This document shows, in pieces, positions 36,372 through 47,000 of a DNA stretch of 64,000 nucleotides. Position numbers and translations under genes: made by a program. The stretch comes from Chryseobacterium oranimense (lineage in GTDB: Bacteria; Bacteroidota; Bacteroidia; Flavobacteriales; Weeksellaceae). Position 1 is the stretch's first letter; every line of letters starts with the position of its first letter. Under the pieces are notes generated by a model. It was not told the origin of the DNA. It saw nothing but the letters and a program-made list of their open reading frames with translations, and ran no database searches. The stretch lies in contig NZ_CP104203.1 of NCBI RefSeq assembly GCF_025244725.1, positions 434,001 through 498,000 of the forward strand. The letters are read 5' to 3'.

Positions 36372-38035
36372 TGCTTTAAAATTTGAATAGTGGACATCCA
36401 GCCGTTTTCCGTAGAACCCGATGTAAGTTTCCAGTTTTGACCATAGCTTTCAGTTAGCCTCGCTTTGATATACTTAAAGCCGTTTCCCCCTGCACGGTCA
36501 GTCATCACTGGCCTGTTCTTGGCAATAGTTTCAAAAGTATACTGGTGAGCATCTTTTAACAGGGAATAATGAAGTACAAATTGAATCGTATTTCCGGACA
36601 GTGGCTCGCTGTGTGTAATGCCATTTTCCAGCAAGGTATGAATGATAGCCGGAGGTATCAGTTGTGTTTCATCAATTCCTTTTTGTTCCCAGATATAATT
36701 TATTTCCTTCCGAAAACCCATAACTGACAGGTGCTGGCGGCATAACTCCAGTTCTTTCGTAACAGGGATCAGGGTCTGTTCAGAGATCTCGTTCATAATA
36801 TCAAATTCTGTGGAGAGCGCCTGTATGAAGCGGGCTCCATCTTTGGGAGATTCTTCTACCCAGTCCATCATCGAAGTCAGCGTATTTCTTAAAAAATGGG
36901 GCTGAATATTCTTTTTAAGCAATTCCAGTTGAAGCCTTGACGAAAGTAGAACCGCATTCTGATGCTCTGCCTCAATGACACTGGTACGGATAGAATGCAG
37001 ATAAAGCATAGAGAGTACAATGATGGTAAAACTGATGAACAACCCATAATCATAAACCACAAGTCTGTTGACCAATGCACTTGCCAAAAGAGCAGTCAGA
37101 GCAATAAAACCCCCTTTTTCCTTTTGAAGAATACCATTCAGAACCACAATGAAGGCAGTTATCAGCATGGCCAGGCTGTAAAGCCGGGCGGTCAGGTCAT
37201 AGTGTCCGTAATTGAACCAGTAGAGTCCAAGCAGGGTTAGCAGCAGGGCGAGCATCAGCCACTTCCCATACCTGAAGTTAAACTGAATAATAAAATACCA
37301 TGGAACCAGCAATGCATTGGCAAATGTCAGCCATCCGATGATTTCAAGACGTACAAAGAACTCAGAATAGGGGAGCTTCACATGGAATTTCAGATATTCC
37401 ATGATCAGTAAAGTAAAAAAAAGAAGACATATGGTCGCAAATACTAGAATGTCTTTCTGCCTTCTTTTACTGTTCAGGTAGAGGAAGAAATAATAAACGG
37501 CAGCGATCAGGAAAGCTCCGGCCATCAGGTTCATATAGGCCATGGTAATCAGTGGGTGTGTCAGTAATGTTTCGTAGTTATTGATTGTGAATCCAATATT
37601 TCGCTGGACATCCGGATAAAGTGATTGGGAGCTGCGCATAGCAATGGTATGAAGCCCGGGCGAGATCAGATGATTCGGAATTCTGTAATAACTGCATTCA
37701 GTTCCCGGGATTTCCGGGTTTCCATTTTTCGGAAGCTGTCCGTTTCTGCCTACCAGTACACCATCCCAGTACACTTCAAAAGCACCGAAAGAGTTGATCT
37801 GAAGGCCGAGAGGAATCAGTTTGTTTTCCACCGGACGTAGATCAACATGGGTACGCGACCAGAATATTTTATCCGAAGTATTACCTCTGGTTTCAGACCA
37901 GTCTTTATCATTGTAATTTTTACTTATCCAGGCCATATTGTCTCCGGTTTTATAAACCGGTACCGGGTCTTCATTGCGGATAACAGGTATGGCCAGAAGG
38001 TCAAGCAGTGTTAATAAAAATATTAAATAATGCAT
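36368..38035 (-). CDS. LytS-like sensor histidine kinase with 7TM-DISM sensor
   Basis: A 555-residue membrane kinase. After a short hydrophobic start comes an extracytoplasmic, jelly-roll-like domain (about 25-150, SRTHVDLRPV, FEVYWDGVLVG), seven closely spaced membrane segments (about 165-355) and a HisKA_3/His_kinase-type catalytic part with phospho-acceptor His380 in IQPHFLRNTL. The layout is that of 7TMR-DISM sensors. The N box is atypical: IIHTLLENGITHS. The frame extends five codons to a TTG at 38050; I prefer the ATG at 38035. Likely signal: a carbohydrate-like or other small ligand, unknown. Confidence 0.87.
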   Translation of the reverse strand: MHYLIFLLTLLDLLAIPVIRNEDPVPVYKTGDNMAWISKNYNDKDWSETRGNTSDKIFWSRTHVDLRPVENKLIPLGLQINSFGAFEVYWDGVLVGRNGQLPKNGNPEIPGTECSYYRIPNHLISPGLHTIAMRSSQSLYPDVQRNIGFTINNYETLLTHPLITMAYMNLMAGAFLIAAVYYFFLYLNSKRRQKDILVFATICLLFFTLLIMEYLKFHVKLPYSEFFVRLEIIGWLTFANALLVPWYFIIQFNFRYGKWLMLALLLTLLGLYWFNYGHYDLTARLYSLAMLITAFIVVLNGILQKEKGGFIALTALLASALVNRLVVYDYGLFISFTIIVLSMLYLHSIRTSVIEAEHQNAVLLSSRLQLELLKKNIQPHFLRNTLTSMMDWVEESPKDGARFIQALSTEFDIMNEISEQTLIPVTKELELCRQHLSVMGFRKEINYIWEQKGIDETQLIPPAIIHTLLENGITHSEPLSGNTIQFVLHYSLLKDAHQYTFETIAKNRPVMTDRAGGNGFKYIKARLTESYGQNWKLTSGSTENGWMSTIQILKQ

Positions 38036-38144
38036 AATGTAAATATACAAGCTAATTTCAAAAACCGGATGTCGTTGAAAAGCCTGTGGAGCTGTTTGGA
38101 TGTTTCTTCTGTGAATGGCTGTTTCTTCAATTTAAATTTACATC

Positions 38145-40520
38145 ATGAAACAAGTAGCCATCATTTTTTTTATCATTTTTTCTGTTCAGTATTCATTCGC
38201 ACAGAAAGGTCAGATCACCGGAGTCATTCAGGAAAGACAGGATATACCTATATCTTATGTAACAGTAACATTAAAGGATAGTGGAAATCGGCCGATTGCC
38301 GTCGGTATTTCGGATGCTAAAGGAATATTCAGACTGGAAAGCATTGCGGCCGGAAAGTATGCCATTAGTTATGGGCTTGCAGGTTTTCAAACGATCAGCA
38401 GGTCTGTGGAGGTTAAGCCGGATGAGATGGTCAATGTGGGAACTGTTATTTTAGAGGCTGATGCAAAATTATTACAGGAAGTGTCTGTAACAGGACAGCG
38501 TTCATCCGTCAGTTTAAAACTCGACAAAAAAGTCTTTGAAGTGGGTAAGGATGTCCTTTCGCAGTCGGGTGCGGTAACGGATCTTCTCAACGTCGTTCCT
38601 TCTGTTAGTGTGAGTCCGGGTGGAGAAATCAGTTTACGGGGTAACCCTAATGTATTGGTGCTGATTGACGGCCGCCGGACCGGGCTGACCCAGAGCAATG
38701 CTTTGGAACAAGTGCCTGCAGATCAGGTAGAGCGTGTGGAAGTGATTACCAATCCTTCTTCCAGATTCGATGCTGCAGGTTCTGCGGGGATTATCAATAT
38801 CATTCTTAAAAAAAATAAAAAGGCAGGATTTAGTGGACAGCTGCGTCTGGTAGGTGGTATCCCCAACGAAACCCGAATCAGTCCCAGTCTGAATTATAAA
38901 TCGGAAAAATTGAATTTGTTTGCGACTTATGGTATTCGATTGTCGGATTATGTGGGTCTGTACACGATGAAACAGTCCACCGGACTGTCGGGTGAAAGGG
39001 TTGACCTGGACCAGAGACAGGATGAGGATAGGCATGATGATGCCAAATTGCTCTATTTTGGGGCAGACTTTAAGATTAATGATCATAATACCGTTACTGC
39101 GGCTTTCCTCAGAAATTCAACTCATGACCACGACAAGACCCGGCTTAATTATTTGTATTCAAATAAAAACGGATCTCTCGACAGCAGCCTCATCAGAAAG
39201 GGCGAATCATGGGAAAAACGCAGCTACAACCAACTCGAATTCAATTATACCAAAAATTTCGATAAAGCAGGTAAGAAACTGACAGTAGATATGCAGTACG
39301 ATTTCTGGGATAGCGACAAAGACTGGAACTTATCAACCAGCAAAGTATTTCCAGCTGCTGTAGACTTACCAATGATCAGGACAGGTTCAATGGGCGCAAG
39401 TAAAGATTTTATGATTAAAACGGATATGGTGCAGCCACTGGACAGTACTTCCACCCTTGAATTCGGTGTGAAACTGGAAGACAGGAGAGTAAACAGCGAC
39501 TTTATCGCAGAACAACAAAATTCTGCAGGCTGGGAGATTATTGATCAGATTGATAATCATCTGTTATATAAAGAACTGATTGGAAGTGCTTACGTCCAGT
39601 TTTCCGGAAAAACCGGAGCTTTAAGTTACCAGGCCGGTTTACGAGGTGAGCTTACCCATATAGGAATTGAAGACCGTGTGGGTACTTATACCAATGAGAA
39701 AAATTATAACCGCCTGTTTCCAACATTCAATGTAAGCTATCGCTTCAATGAGCGGACAACTTTACAGGGAAGCTACAGCAAAAGAATCAACAGACCAAGA
39801 TTAGGCATGATTTATCCTTTTAATGAACTGACTGATTTGAGCAGCCGTTATATTGGCAATCCTGATCTTAACCCGTCATATGCCAATGTATTTGAAATTG
39901 CTTTTCTTAAGAACTGGAAGACGCTTACTTTTAATCCCTCCCTCTATTATCAGCGAAATACCGGAGTGATAGAAGATTATACGTTCCGTGATCCGGACGG
40001 TCTGTTTATCACAATGCCGGTTAATATTCACCGGGAAACCCGTCACGGTTTTGAACTTTCAGTACTCTATAATCCGGTCAAATGGCTGCAGGTGAATACA
40101 GAGCTTAATCTGTTCCATTATGCCGAACAGGGAAGTTATAAAGATCAGAGCTTCGATTATTCCGGGAATACCTTAACCGCTCGCGTAAGTGCCCAGTTGA
40201 AACTGAAGAACAAACTTGCTTTTCAGACGCTTTATAATTTCAGAGGAGCCAATGCTACTGCTCAAAGCCATACAAATGCTCTTCACAGCATTGATCTTGG
40301 ACTCAGCAAAACTTTTTTAAAAGATAAGGCAACAATTATGCTTGATGTAAGCAATCTTTTTGGACTAAGAAAATTAACCAGCAGGACTGTAGGGGGAGAT
40401 TATGAAATCAGCCAGACCAGTATTCCTAATGCTGCCCGATATCGGTTAACACTGGTTTATAGATTCAACCAAAAAGATAATCAGACGGTACGGCAAGCCA
40501 AAAGTGGAAACAGAGACTAA
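38145..40520 (+). CDS. TonB-dependent outer-membrane receptor family protein
   Basis: A 791-residue receptor: signal peptide (1-19, ...FSVQYSFAQ), carboxypeptidase-regulatory-like domain (about 22-100, GVIQERQDIPISYVTVTLKD), plug with VLSQSGAVTDLLNVVPSVSV and IRGNPNV-like LRGNPNVLVLIDG, and a long barrel (about 230-780) of the type annotated as outer-membrane beta-barrel family. The C-terminus LTLVYRFNQKD followed by a polar tail is typical of the group. It is divergent from the two-component system with a 109-base shared control region, so it is a good candidate target. The substrate is unknown. Confidence 0.85.
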   Translation: MKQVAIIFFIIFSVQYSFAQKGQITGVIQERQDIPISYVTVTLKDSGNRPIAVGISDAKGIFRLESIAAGKYAISYGLAGFQTISRSVEVKPDEMVNVGTVILEADAKLLQEVSVTGQRSSVSLKLDKKVFEVGKDVLSQSGAVTDLLNVVPSVSVSPGGEISLRGNPNVLVLIDGRRTGLTQSNALEQVPADQVERVEVITNPSSRFDAAGSAGIINIILKKNKKAGFSGQLRLVGGIPNETRISPSLNYKSEKLNLFATYGIRLSDYVGLYTMKQSTGLSGERVDLDQRQDEDRHDDAKLLYFGADFKINDHNTVTAAFLRNSTHDHDKTRLNYLYSNKNGSLDSSLIRKGESWEKRSYNQLEFNYTKNFDKAGKKLTVDMQYDFWDSDKDWNLSTSKVFPAAVDLPMIRTGSMGASKDFMIKTDMVQPLDSTSTLEFGVKLEDRRVNSDFIAEQQNSAGWEIIDQIDNHLLYKELIGSAYVQFSGKTGALSYQAGLRGELTHIGIEDRVGTYTNEKNYNRLFPTFNVSYRFNERTTLQGSYSKRINRPRLGMIYPFNELTDLSSRYIGNPDLNPSYANVFEIAFLKNWKTLTFNPSLYYQRNTGVIEDYTFRDPDGLFITMPVNIHRETRHGFELSVLYNPVKWLQVNTELNLFHYAEQGSYKDQSFDYSGNTLTARVSAQLKLKNKLAFQTLYNFRGANATAQSHTNALHSIDLGLSKTFLKDKATIMLDVSNLFGLRKLTSRTVGGDYEISQTSIPNAARYRLTLVYRFNQKDNQTVRQAKSGNRD

Positions 40521-40589
40521 TCATAAATCATCTGTTGCATGATTGATTCAATTGAATAATAAAATAATTCTATAATCTTCTTGTTTTCT

Positions 40590-40620
40590 TAACGTTACTT
40601 TCCGGTAACGTTATTTTTTT
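40590..40620 (+). terminator. Rho-independent terminator of the receptor gene
   Basis: TAACGTTAC and GTAACGTTA form a perfect 9-bp stem over a 6-base loop and are followed by seven T. This separates the receptor gene from the following operon. Confidence 0.92.
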
Positions 40621-40773
40621 GCGAAAAATTTATTGGAATTTATCATTTTTTTTTCAAAATTCAGAATTTTCTGATTCTTTTTACCGGATCCGAAAATTCA
40701 TATTTTGTAGATTTTATACACTTTTCTAGGTATGTTATATTTTTTTAATATTGGAAAAATAATTCTCTTATTA

Positions 40774-40805
40774 TTGATTTATTATATTTTTTATTTCTAT
40801 ATTTG
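40774..40805 (+). promoter_or_regulatory. Promoter of the polyketide/glycolipid operon
   Basis: TTG (40774-40776), 21-base spacer, TATATTTG (40798-40805) fit the Bacteroidetes promoter exactly. Expected start site about 40811, some 260 bases before the first gene. Confidence 0.65.
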
Positions 40806-40815
40806 TCTAATGTTG

Positions 40816-40841
40816 TTCAATTATAAACATTTATAATTGAA
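40816..40841. promoter_or_regulatory. Perfect 26-bp dyad, candidate operator
   Basis: TTCAATTATAAA and TTTATAATTGAA are exact inverted repeats separated by two bases (CA). The dyad starts about 5 bases after the predicted transcription start, the usual place for a repressor operator. It is AT-only apart from C/G near the ends, so as RNA it would form a weak hairpin without a T-run. Confidence 0.5.
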
Positions 40842-41071
40842 TTAGTTTAATTGTGCTGTCTCGTTTCTGAGAATGAAAACTCAAACTCTGTTTTTTAATT
40901 TTATTTAAATTCATAATAACTTATTGTTAATAATTTATTATTAAATTTAATTTATGATTGAAAATATAGTATATATTTATTATTTTTATTCCATCATATT
41001 TTAACAATCACTCATTATGCCGGAAGGCTTGTGTTTTTTGTAATGTGGATTTCCCAATTATCATCAATATC

Positions 41072-44000
41072 ATGAATGCAATGAAAAACTTAACCATTAT
41101 TGGACTAACACCCTTTGAAAAGCCGGATGTTAAACTTATGCAGAAGCTGCACGAGTCAGGTGCATTTCCCATCTTAAGCTTAGGCCACGACTTAACAGCT
41201 GCACAGGCAGCACTGGATCAAATTGCCAGGACAGATATATCTTCTTACGGGATCTATCTGCCAAACGACAAATTTATTTCCCTCCAGATTCCTGAAAAAG
41301 TAAGATTCGCGATCCTTCCGTCCGGAGTTTCAATGAATATTGTACCGGATCTGCCTGTTATCTATCAGGTAACCAGTTTGGATGAAGCCAGGCTTGCCGA
41401 ACAATCTGGAGCCGAAGGAATTATTATAAAAGGAAATGAGGCAGGAGGCCTGGTAGGCTATGAATCAACTTTTGTACTGTTTCAGCGTGTCATCAAAGAG
41501 ATTCAGACCATCCCTGTTTGGGTACAGGGAGGAATAGGACTGCACACAGCTGCTGCAGTAAAATCATTAGGAGCAGCCGGAATTGTACTCGATAGCCAGC
41601 TTGCATTGTTCCCGGAGAGTTCCGTTCCTCAGGAGATCAAAGACCTGTCTTCAAAACTGAACGGCACTGAGACTAAAATTATAGCCAATCACAGGGTATT
41701 GGTGAGACCGAACTCACCTGCATTACCTGAAAATGTCACGGCAGAAGAGCTGAGACAATATTTCACTGATCTTGATCCAAGTAAGAGCTATATTCCTATG
41801 GGTCAGGATATTTCATTGGCAATAGATCTGTATGAAGATTTCAAAAGCCTGAAAAAAATGGTTTTTGGTTTCAAAGAGGCCATGTATGGTCACCTGAAGC
41901 AGGCCAAAGCACTTGAGGTAATCAGTGAAAATAATATAATGGCTCAAAAGCTGGGATTACGTTATCCTATCGCACAGGGGCCAATGACCCGTGTAAGTGA
42001 TGTTCCGTTGTTCGCCAATGCGGTGGCGGATGCAGGAGCTTTGCCTTTTGTTGCTTTGTCTTTACTGAAAGGTGAGCAGGCCAAAGCTTTGGTGATGGAA
42101 ACCAAAAAACTGGCCGGTGAAAAAACATGGGGTGTAGGTATTCTTGGATTTGCTCCTCAGGAATTAAGAGAAGAACAGACGGCTTATATATTGGAAGCCA
42201 AACCTCCCGTAGTTCTTATCGCAGGAGGAAGACCTGCACAAGCTAAGGTATTCGAAAAGGCGGGTATTACAACCTTTCTTCATGTTCCTTCTCCTGCATT
42301 GCTGGATATTTTCCTGAAAGAAGGTGCTACTAACTTCATCTTTGAAGGCCGTGAGTGCGGCGGTCACGTAGGTCCGTTGTCAAGCATGGTTCTTTGGGAA
42401 AAACAGATTGAACGTATTTTAAAAGAAGAACATCCTGAAAATATCAGCGTATTTTTTGCAGGGGGAATTCATAATGCATTTTCAACGGCATTCGTTTCTA
42501 TCATGGCAGCTCCTTTAGCGGCCAGAGGCGTAAAAGTTGGAGTATTGATCGGAACAGCCTATTTATATACGGAAGAAGCCGTTCGTACCGGAGCTATTCA
42601 GGAAGAATTCCAGGTGCAGGCGATGCAGGCAAAAGACACGGTCTTACTTGAAACTGCACCGGGACACGAAACACGTTGTTTAAATACAGCTTTTGCTAAA
42701 CATTTCAGCACCGAGAAGATCAAACTTCTGGCAGCCGGAATGGATAAAAAAGAAGTTTGGGAGCAGCTTGAAAAACTCAATGTGGGCCGACTTAGGATTG
42801 CCGCAAAAGGAATCGATCGTCAGGGAGACAAATTGGTTAATGTTCCTAAAAACGAACAGTTGGATCTTGGAATGTACATGATCGGTCAGGTGGCTACGAT
42901 GCAAAACCGCGTAATTTCCCTTGCATCCCTTCATCAGAACGTAAGTATTGATAACTATAAATATATTGAAGAGGCGGCTTTACCGGAACAGCCGGTATCC
43001 ACAGAAAAACCTCTGGATGTAGCGATTGTCGGGATGGAATGTATTTTCCCGGGCGCTAAAAACCTTGAAGAATACTGGCGAAATATTATTTTGGGAAGAG
43101 ACAGTGTCACGGAAGTTCCTGATGAGCGCTGGAATAAAGAACTTTACTACCATCCGGATTCAGACGGACCGGATGTATCTCACTCGAAGTGGGGCGGGTT
43201 TATTCCAAAAATTGATTTCGATCCATTGGCCTTCGGAATTCCTCCTCAATCTCTTGCCGCCATTGAGCCAACACAACTGTTGACTTTATTGGTTGCCAAG
43301 CGCGCGATGGAAGATGCAGGCTATGGAGAAAAACACATCAACAGAGAAAATATTTCTGTTATTATAGGTGCTGAAGGCGGTAATGATCTGGCCAACAGCT
43401 ATAGTTTCAGAGGATACTATAAACAGGTTTTCGGAGAACTTCATGAAGAAGTGAAACAGGCATTTCCACATACGACGGAAGATTCATTCCCGGGTATTTT
43501 GGCAAATGTAATCGCAGGTAGAATTACGAACCGTCTGGATCTTGGCGGAAGAAATTTCACCGTAGATGCGGCGTGTGCTTCTTCTTTAGCAGCTATCGAT
43601 CTGGCCTGTCAGGAACTGATATTAGGAAAATCCGATATGGTTCTTGCCGGGGGAGCAGATTTACATAACGGGATCAATGATTATCTGATGTTTTCCAGTA
43701 CCCACGCACTTTCGAGAAAAGGAAGATGTGCTACATTTGACGGAGATGCTGACGGAATTGCCCTTGGAGAAGGCGTTGCAATCCTTGTGTTAAAAAGATA
43801 CGAAGATGCCGTTAGAGATGGCGACCGTATTTATTCTGTGATCAAAGGAGTGGGAGGATCAAGTGACGGAAAAGCACTGGGTCTTACAGCACCTAGAAAA
43901 ATAGGGCAGGTACGTGCTTTAGAACGTGCTTATTCCCAAGCAGGGATTAGTCCTGCATCAGTTGGTTTAGTGGAAGCTCACGGAACCGGAACTGTAGTAG

Positions 44001-47000
44001 GAGATAAAACCGAATTGAGTGCACTGACGAATTTATTCAGCCGTTCAGGAGCGATACCGGGACAGACTCACTTAGGTTCTGTAAAGACACAGATCGGGCA
44101 TACCAAATGTGCGGCCGGATTAGCAGGGCTGATCAAAGCTTCGCTGGCAGTATATCATGGCGTAAAACCACCGACGCTTCACTTACAGCAGCCTAATGCT
44201 TATTATAATGCCCAAACCAGTCCTTTTGCTTTTTATGCAGAAAGTGGATTGTGGGGCGAGAAAAACCGTTATGCCGGAATCAGTGCTTTTGGATTCGGAG
44301 GAACCAATTTCCATACGGTTATTGCCAACCATCCTAAGGAAGATGATTCTGCTGTATTGCAATCGTGGCCGTCAGAATTATTTGTATTCCGTGGAGATAC
44401 GTATGAGGATGCGAAAATTCCATTGTCACAGATTAAATCTCTATTGGAGGTTAATGGTGATATTCCATTAAAAGATATGGCTTACAGCTTAGCGGTAGGC
44501 TCAGAAAAACCAATTCAGTTAACCATCGTTGCTGACACTGCCGAACATTTGATGATGAACATCGAGCTGGCATTATCCGACATTGAAAGTAAAGATACTT
44601 TTACGGTAAATAAACGTGATGGTAAAGTAGCCTTCCTGTTCCCCGGACAGGGCAGTCAGAGAATTAATATGGCCCGCGATCTATTCGTAGCTTTTCCGGC
44701 TATGCGTAACCTGATTGAAGGATATCCTGAACTGGAGAAAGTAGTTTTTCCTTCAACAACATTTGATGAAGCTGCTTTAAAACAACAGAAAGAAACCATT
44801 AAAGATACCCGTCTAGCGCAGCCTATCTTAGGAATTGTTGACCTGGCTTTGGCTAAATTCCTGAAATCACTGGACATCGTTCCGGATATGGTGGCAGGCC
44901 ACAGCTATGGTGAATTACCGGCTTTATGTTTTGCCGGAGTTTTTGAAGAAGAAAAACTGGTTGATCTAAGTATTCAAAGAGCCCACGCCATTCTGGATTC
45001 AGTAGAAGGCGGTGATCCGGGAACTATGATTGCGGTAAGCGCAACAAGAGAACAGTTGCAGCCGGTATTAGACAAGACAGAAGACTGTTATCCGGTTAAT
45101 TATAATGCTCCGACCCAATGTGTAGTGGCAGGAAGTACGTCGGCGATCAATAAATTAATGGAGATCCTTAAACAGGAACGCATCTCTGCAAAGAAATTAG
45201 AAGTTGTGTGTGCATTTCACAGCCCGTTATTGGCCAAGTCCAAAGGCTTATATAATGAAGTCTTAAAAGATATTCCATTCCAGGAAATGCAGATTCCGGT
45301 TTGGTCGAATACGACGGCTGAAACCTATCCTACAGCGCCTTCAGAAATCAAGGAAAGACTGACGGACCATCTGGTAAAACCCGTGAGATTTGTAGAAGAA
45401 CTTCAGGCGATGTATGCAGACGGAGCCAGAATATTCATCGAAGTAGGCCCTGGAAAAGTTCTTTCCGGACTGACTAAATCCTGCTTAGAGAAAGATCAGC
45501 TGACTCTGTATGTAGAAGACAGCAACCGAAATAAACTGAGCCATCTTCTTTCCATGCTGGCGCAATATTTGGGAACTGGCAGAAGCTTCAGCATTGAAAA
45601 ACTTTTCGATGGCCGTAATGCCAGACTGATTCATATAGACCAGCCTGAACTGTACAAGAAAAATCCAGCCATCTGGCGTGTGAACGGACAAATGGCGCAT
45701 CCAACCACAGGTAATCTGCCGGCTAACGGTGCATTACCGATATTAAATCCTATTCCCATGAACAATTTTACGAATAACCAACCAGCCCCTGTAGCCGAAT
45801 CTCAGCCTGCCGCTGAACGTATGCTTCAGGAATATTTAAATACCATGAAACAGCTGATTCAGGCACAGCGTGATGTGATGCTTTCCTTTCTGGGGCAGAA
45901 TCCACAAGTCAGCCCTGCACCTGTTTATGCTGCGCCGGTACAAGCACCAGTGAATGATCGTTTGGTGACGATTCCTGCACAGCCGGTCCATGTAGAAAAA
46001 CCTGCTGCTGTTGCGGTAAAACAGGCTCCGGTAAAAGATATTAAAACCCTGTTGCTACAGGTGGTCAGCGATAAAACAGGATATCCTCACGAAATGCTCG
46101 GCATGGAAATGGACCTTGAAGCTGATTTGAGTATTGACTCTATCAAAAGGGTAGAAATCATCGGAACGCTTCGCAGTGAACTGGGAGCGCTTACATCAGG
46201 TAATGCCGATGAAGATACGATCATGGAAAAATTAGCATCGATCAAAACGCTAAGCGGTCTGGTTTCCTGGTTAACAGAATTGACAGGAACTCCAACAGCA
46301 GCTCCTGAAAAAAACGGAACTGCAGTAACACCGGCAGCAGAAGTAGAAAGTAAATCAGCATTCTCTCTTGAAGAGCTTCAAAATGTAATTCTGGATATCG
46401 TCAGTGAAAAAACAGGTTATCCGAAAGAAATGCTAGGATTGGATCTTGACCTTGAAGCAGATCTGAGCATTGACTCTATTAAAAGAATGGAAATTATCGG
46501 AGACCTGAAAACCAAAATAGGTTTCGGTCAGGATATGGACCAGGCTGATGATCTGATGGAAAAACTGGCGGCTATTAAAACATTAAAAGGATTGGCCTCA
46601 TGGATCAGCGAAATGAGTGGAAACACCGATGCTGAACCTGTTCAGAATTTATTATCACGTCTTCGTTTTGACCTGACTCCAACCGACATTTCTACAGAAC
46701 AGAATACGGAAATTATAAAGGGAAAACGTTTTGCGATCACTCAGGACAACAGTCCGCAAACCATGGCGATCAAAAACACCCTTGAAAAATATGGTGCTAT
46801 TGCAGAATTGGTGGATACGGAAAGAGATCTTAAAGATTTTGACGGACTGATCATTCTGGACTTGTTCTCTTCACCTGTAAAACACAGCATCATTGATCAC
46901 GTCGATCAGATCAAGAAACTGGATCTTGATAAAGCCAAATGGGTGTATCTGATTTCAGACATTCCGGCTCATATTCAGGAACTGACTGATACCCGTCTTT

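Larger units (their letters stand above)
40521..41071 (+). other. AT-rich control region of the polyketide/glycolipid operon
   Basis: No gene in about 550 bases. It contains, in order, the terminator of the receptor gene (40590), a matching promoter (40774-40805), a perfect 26-bp dyad (40816-40841), and a long A/T-rich leader of roughly 260 bases before the first ATG. The leader could hold further regulatory structure, but apart from the dyad I see no clear hairpin. Confidence 0.6.

Noticed and set aside
41045..41071. GTG start for the first synthase
   Set aside because: Adds nine residues with no support; the ATG codons at 41072 and 41081 fit better.
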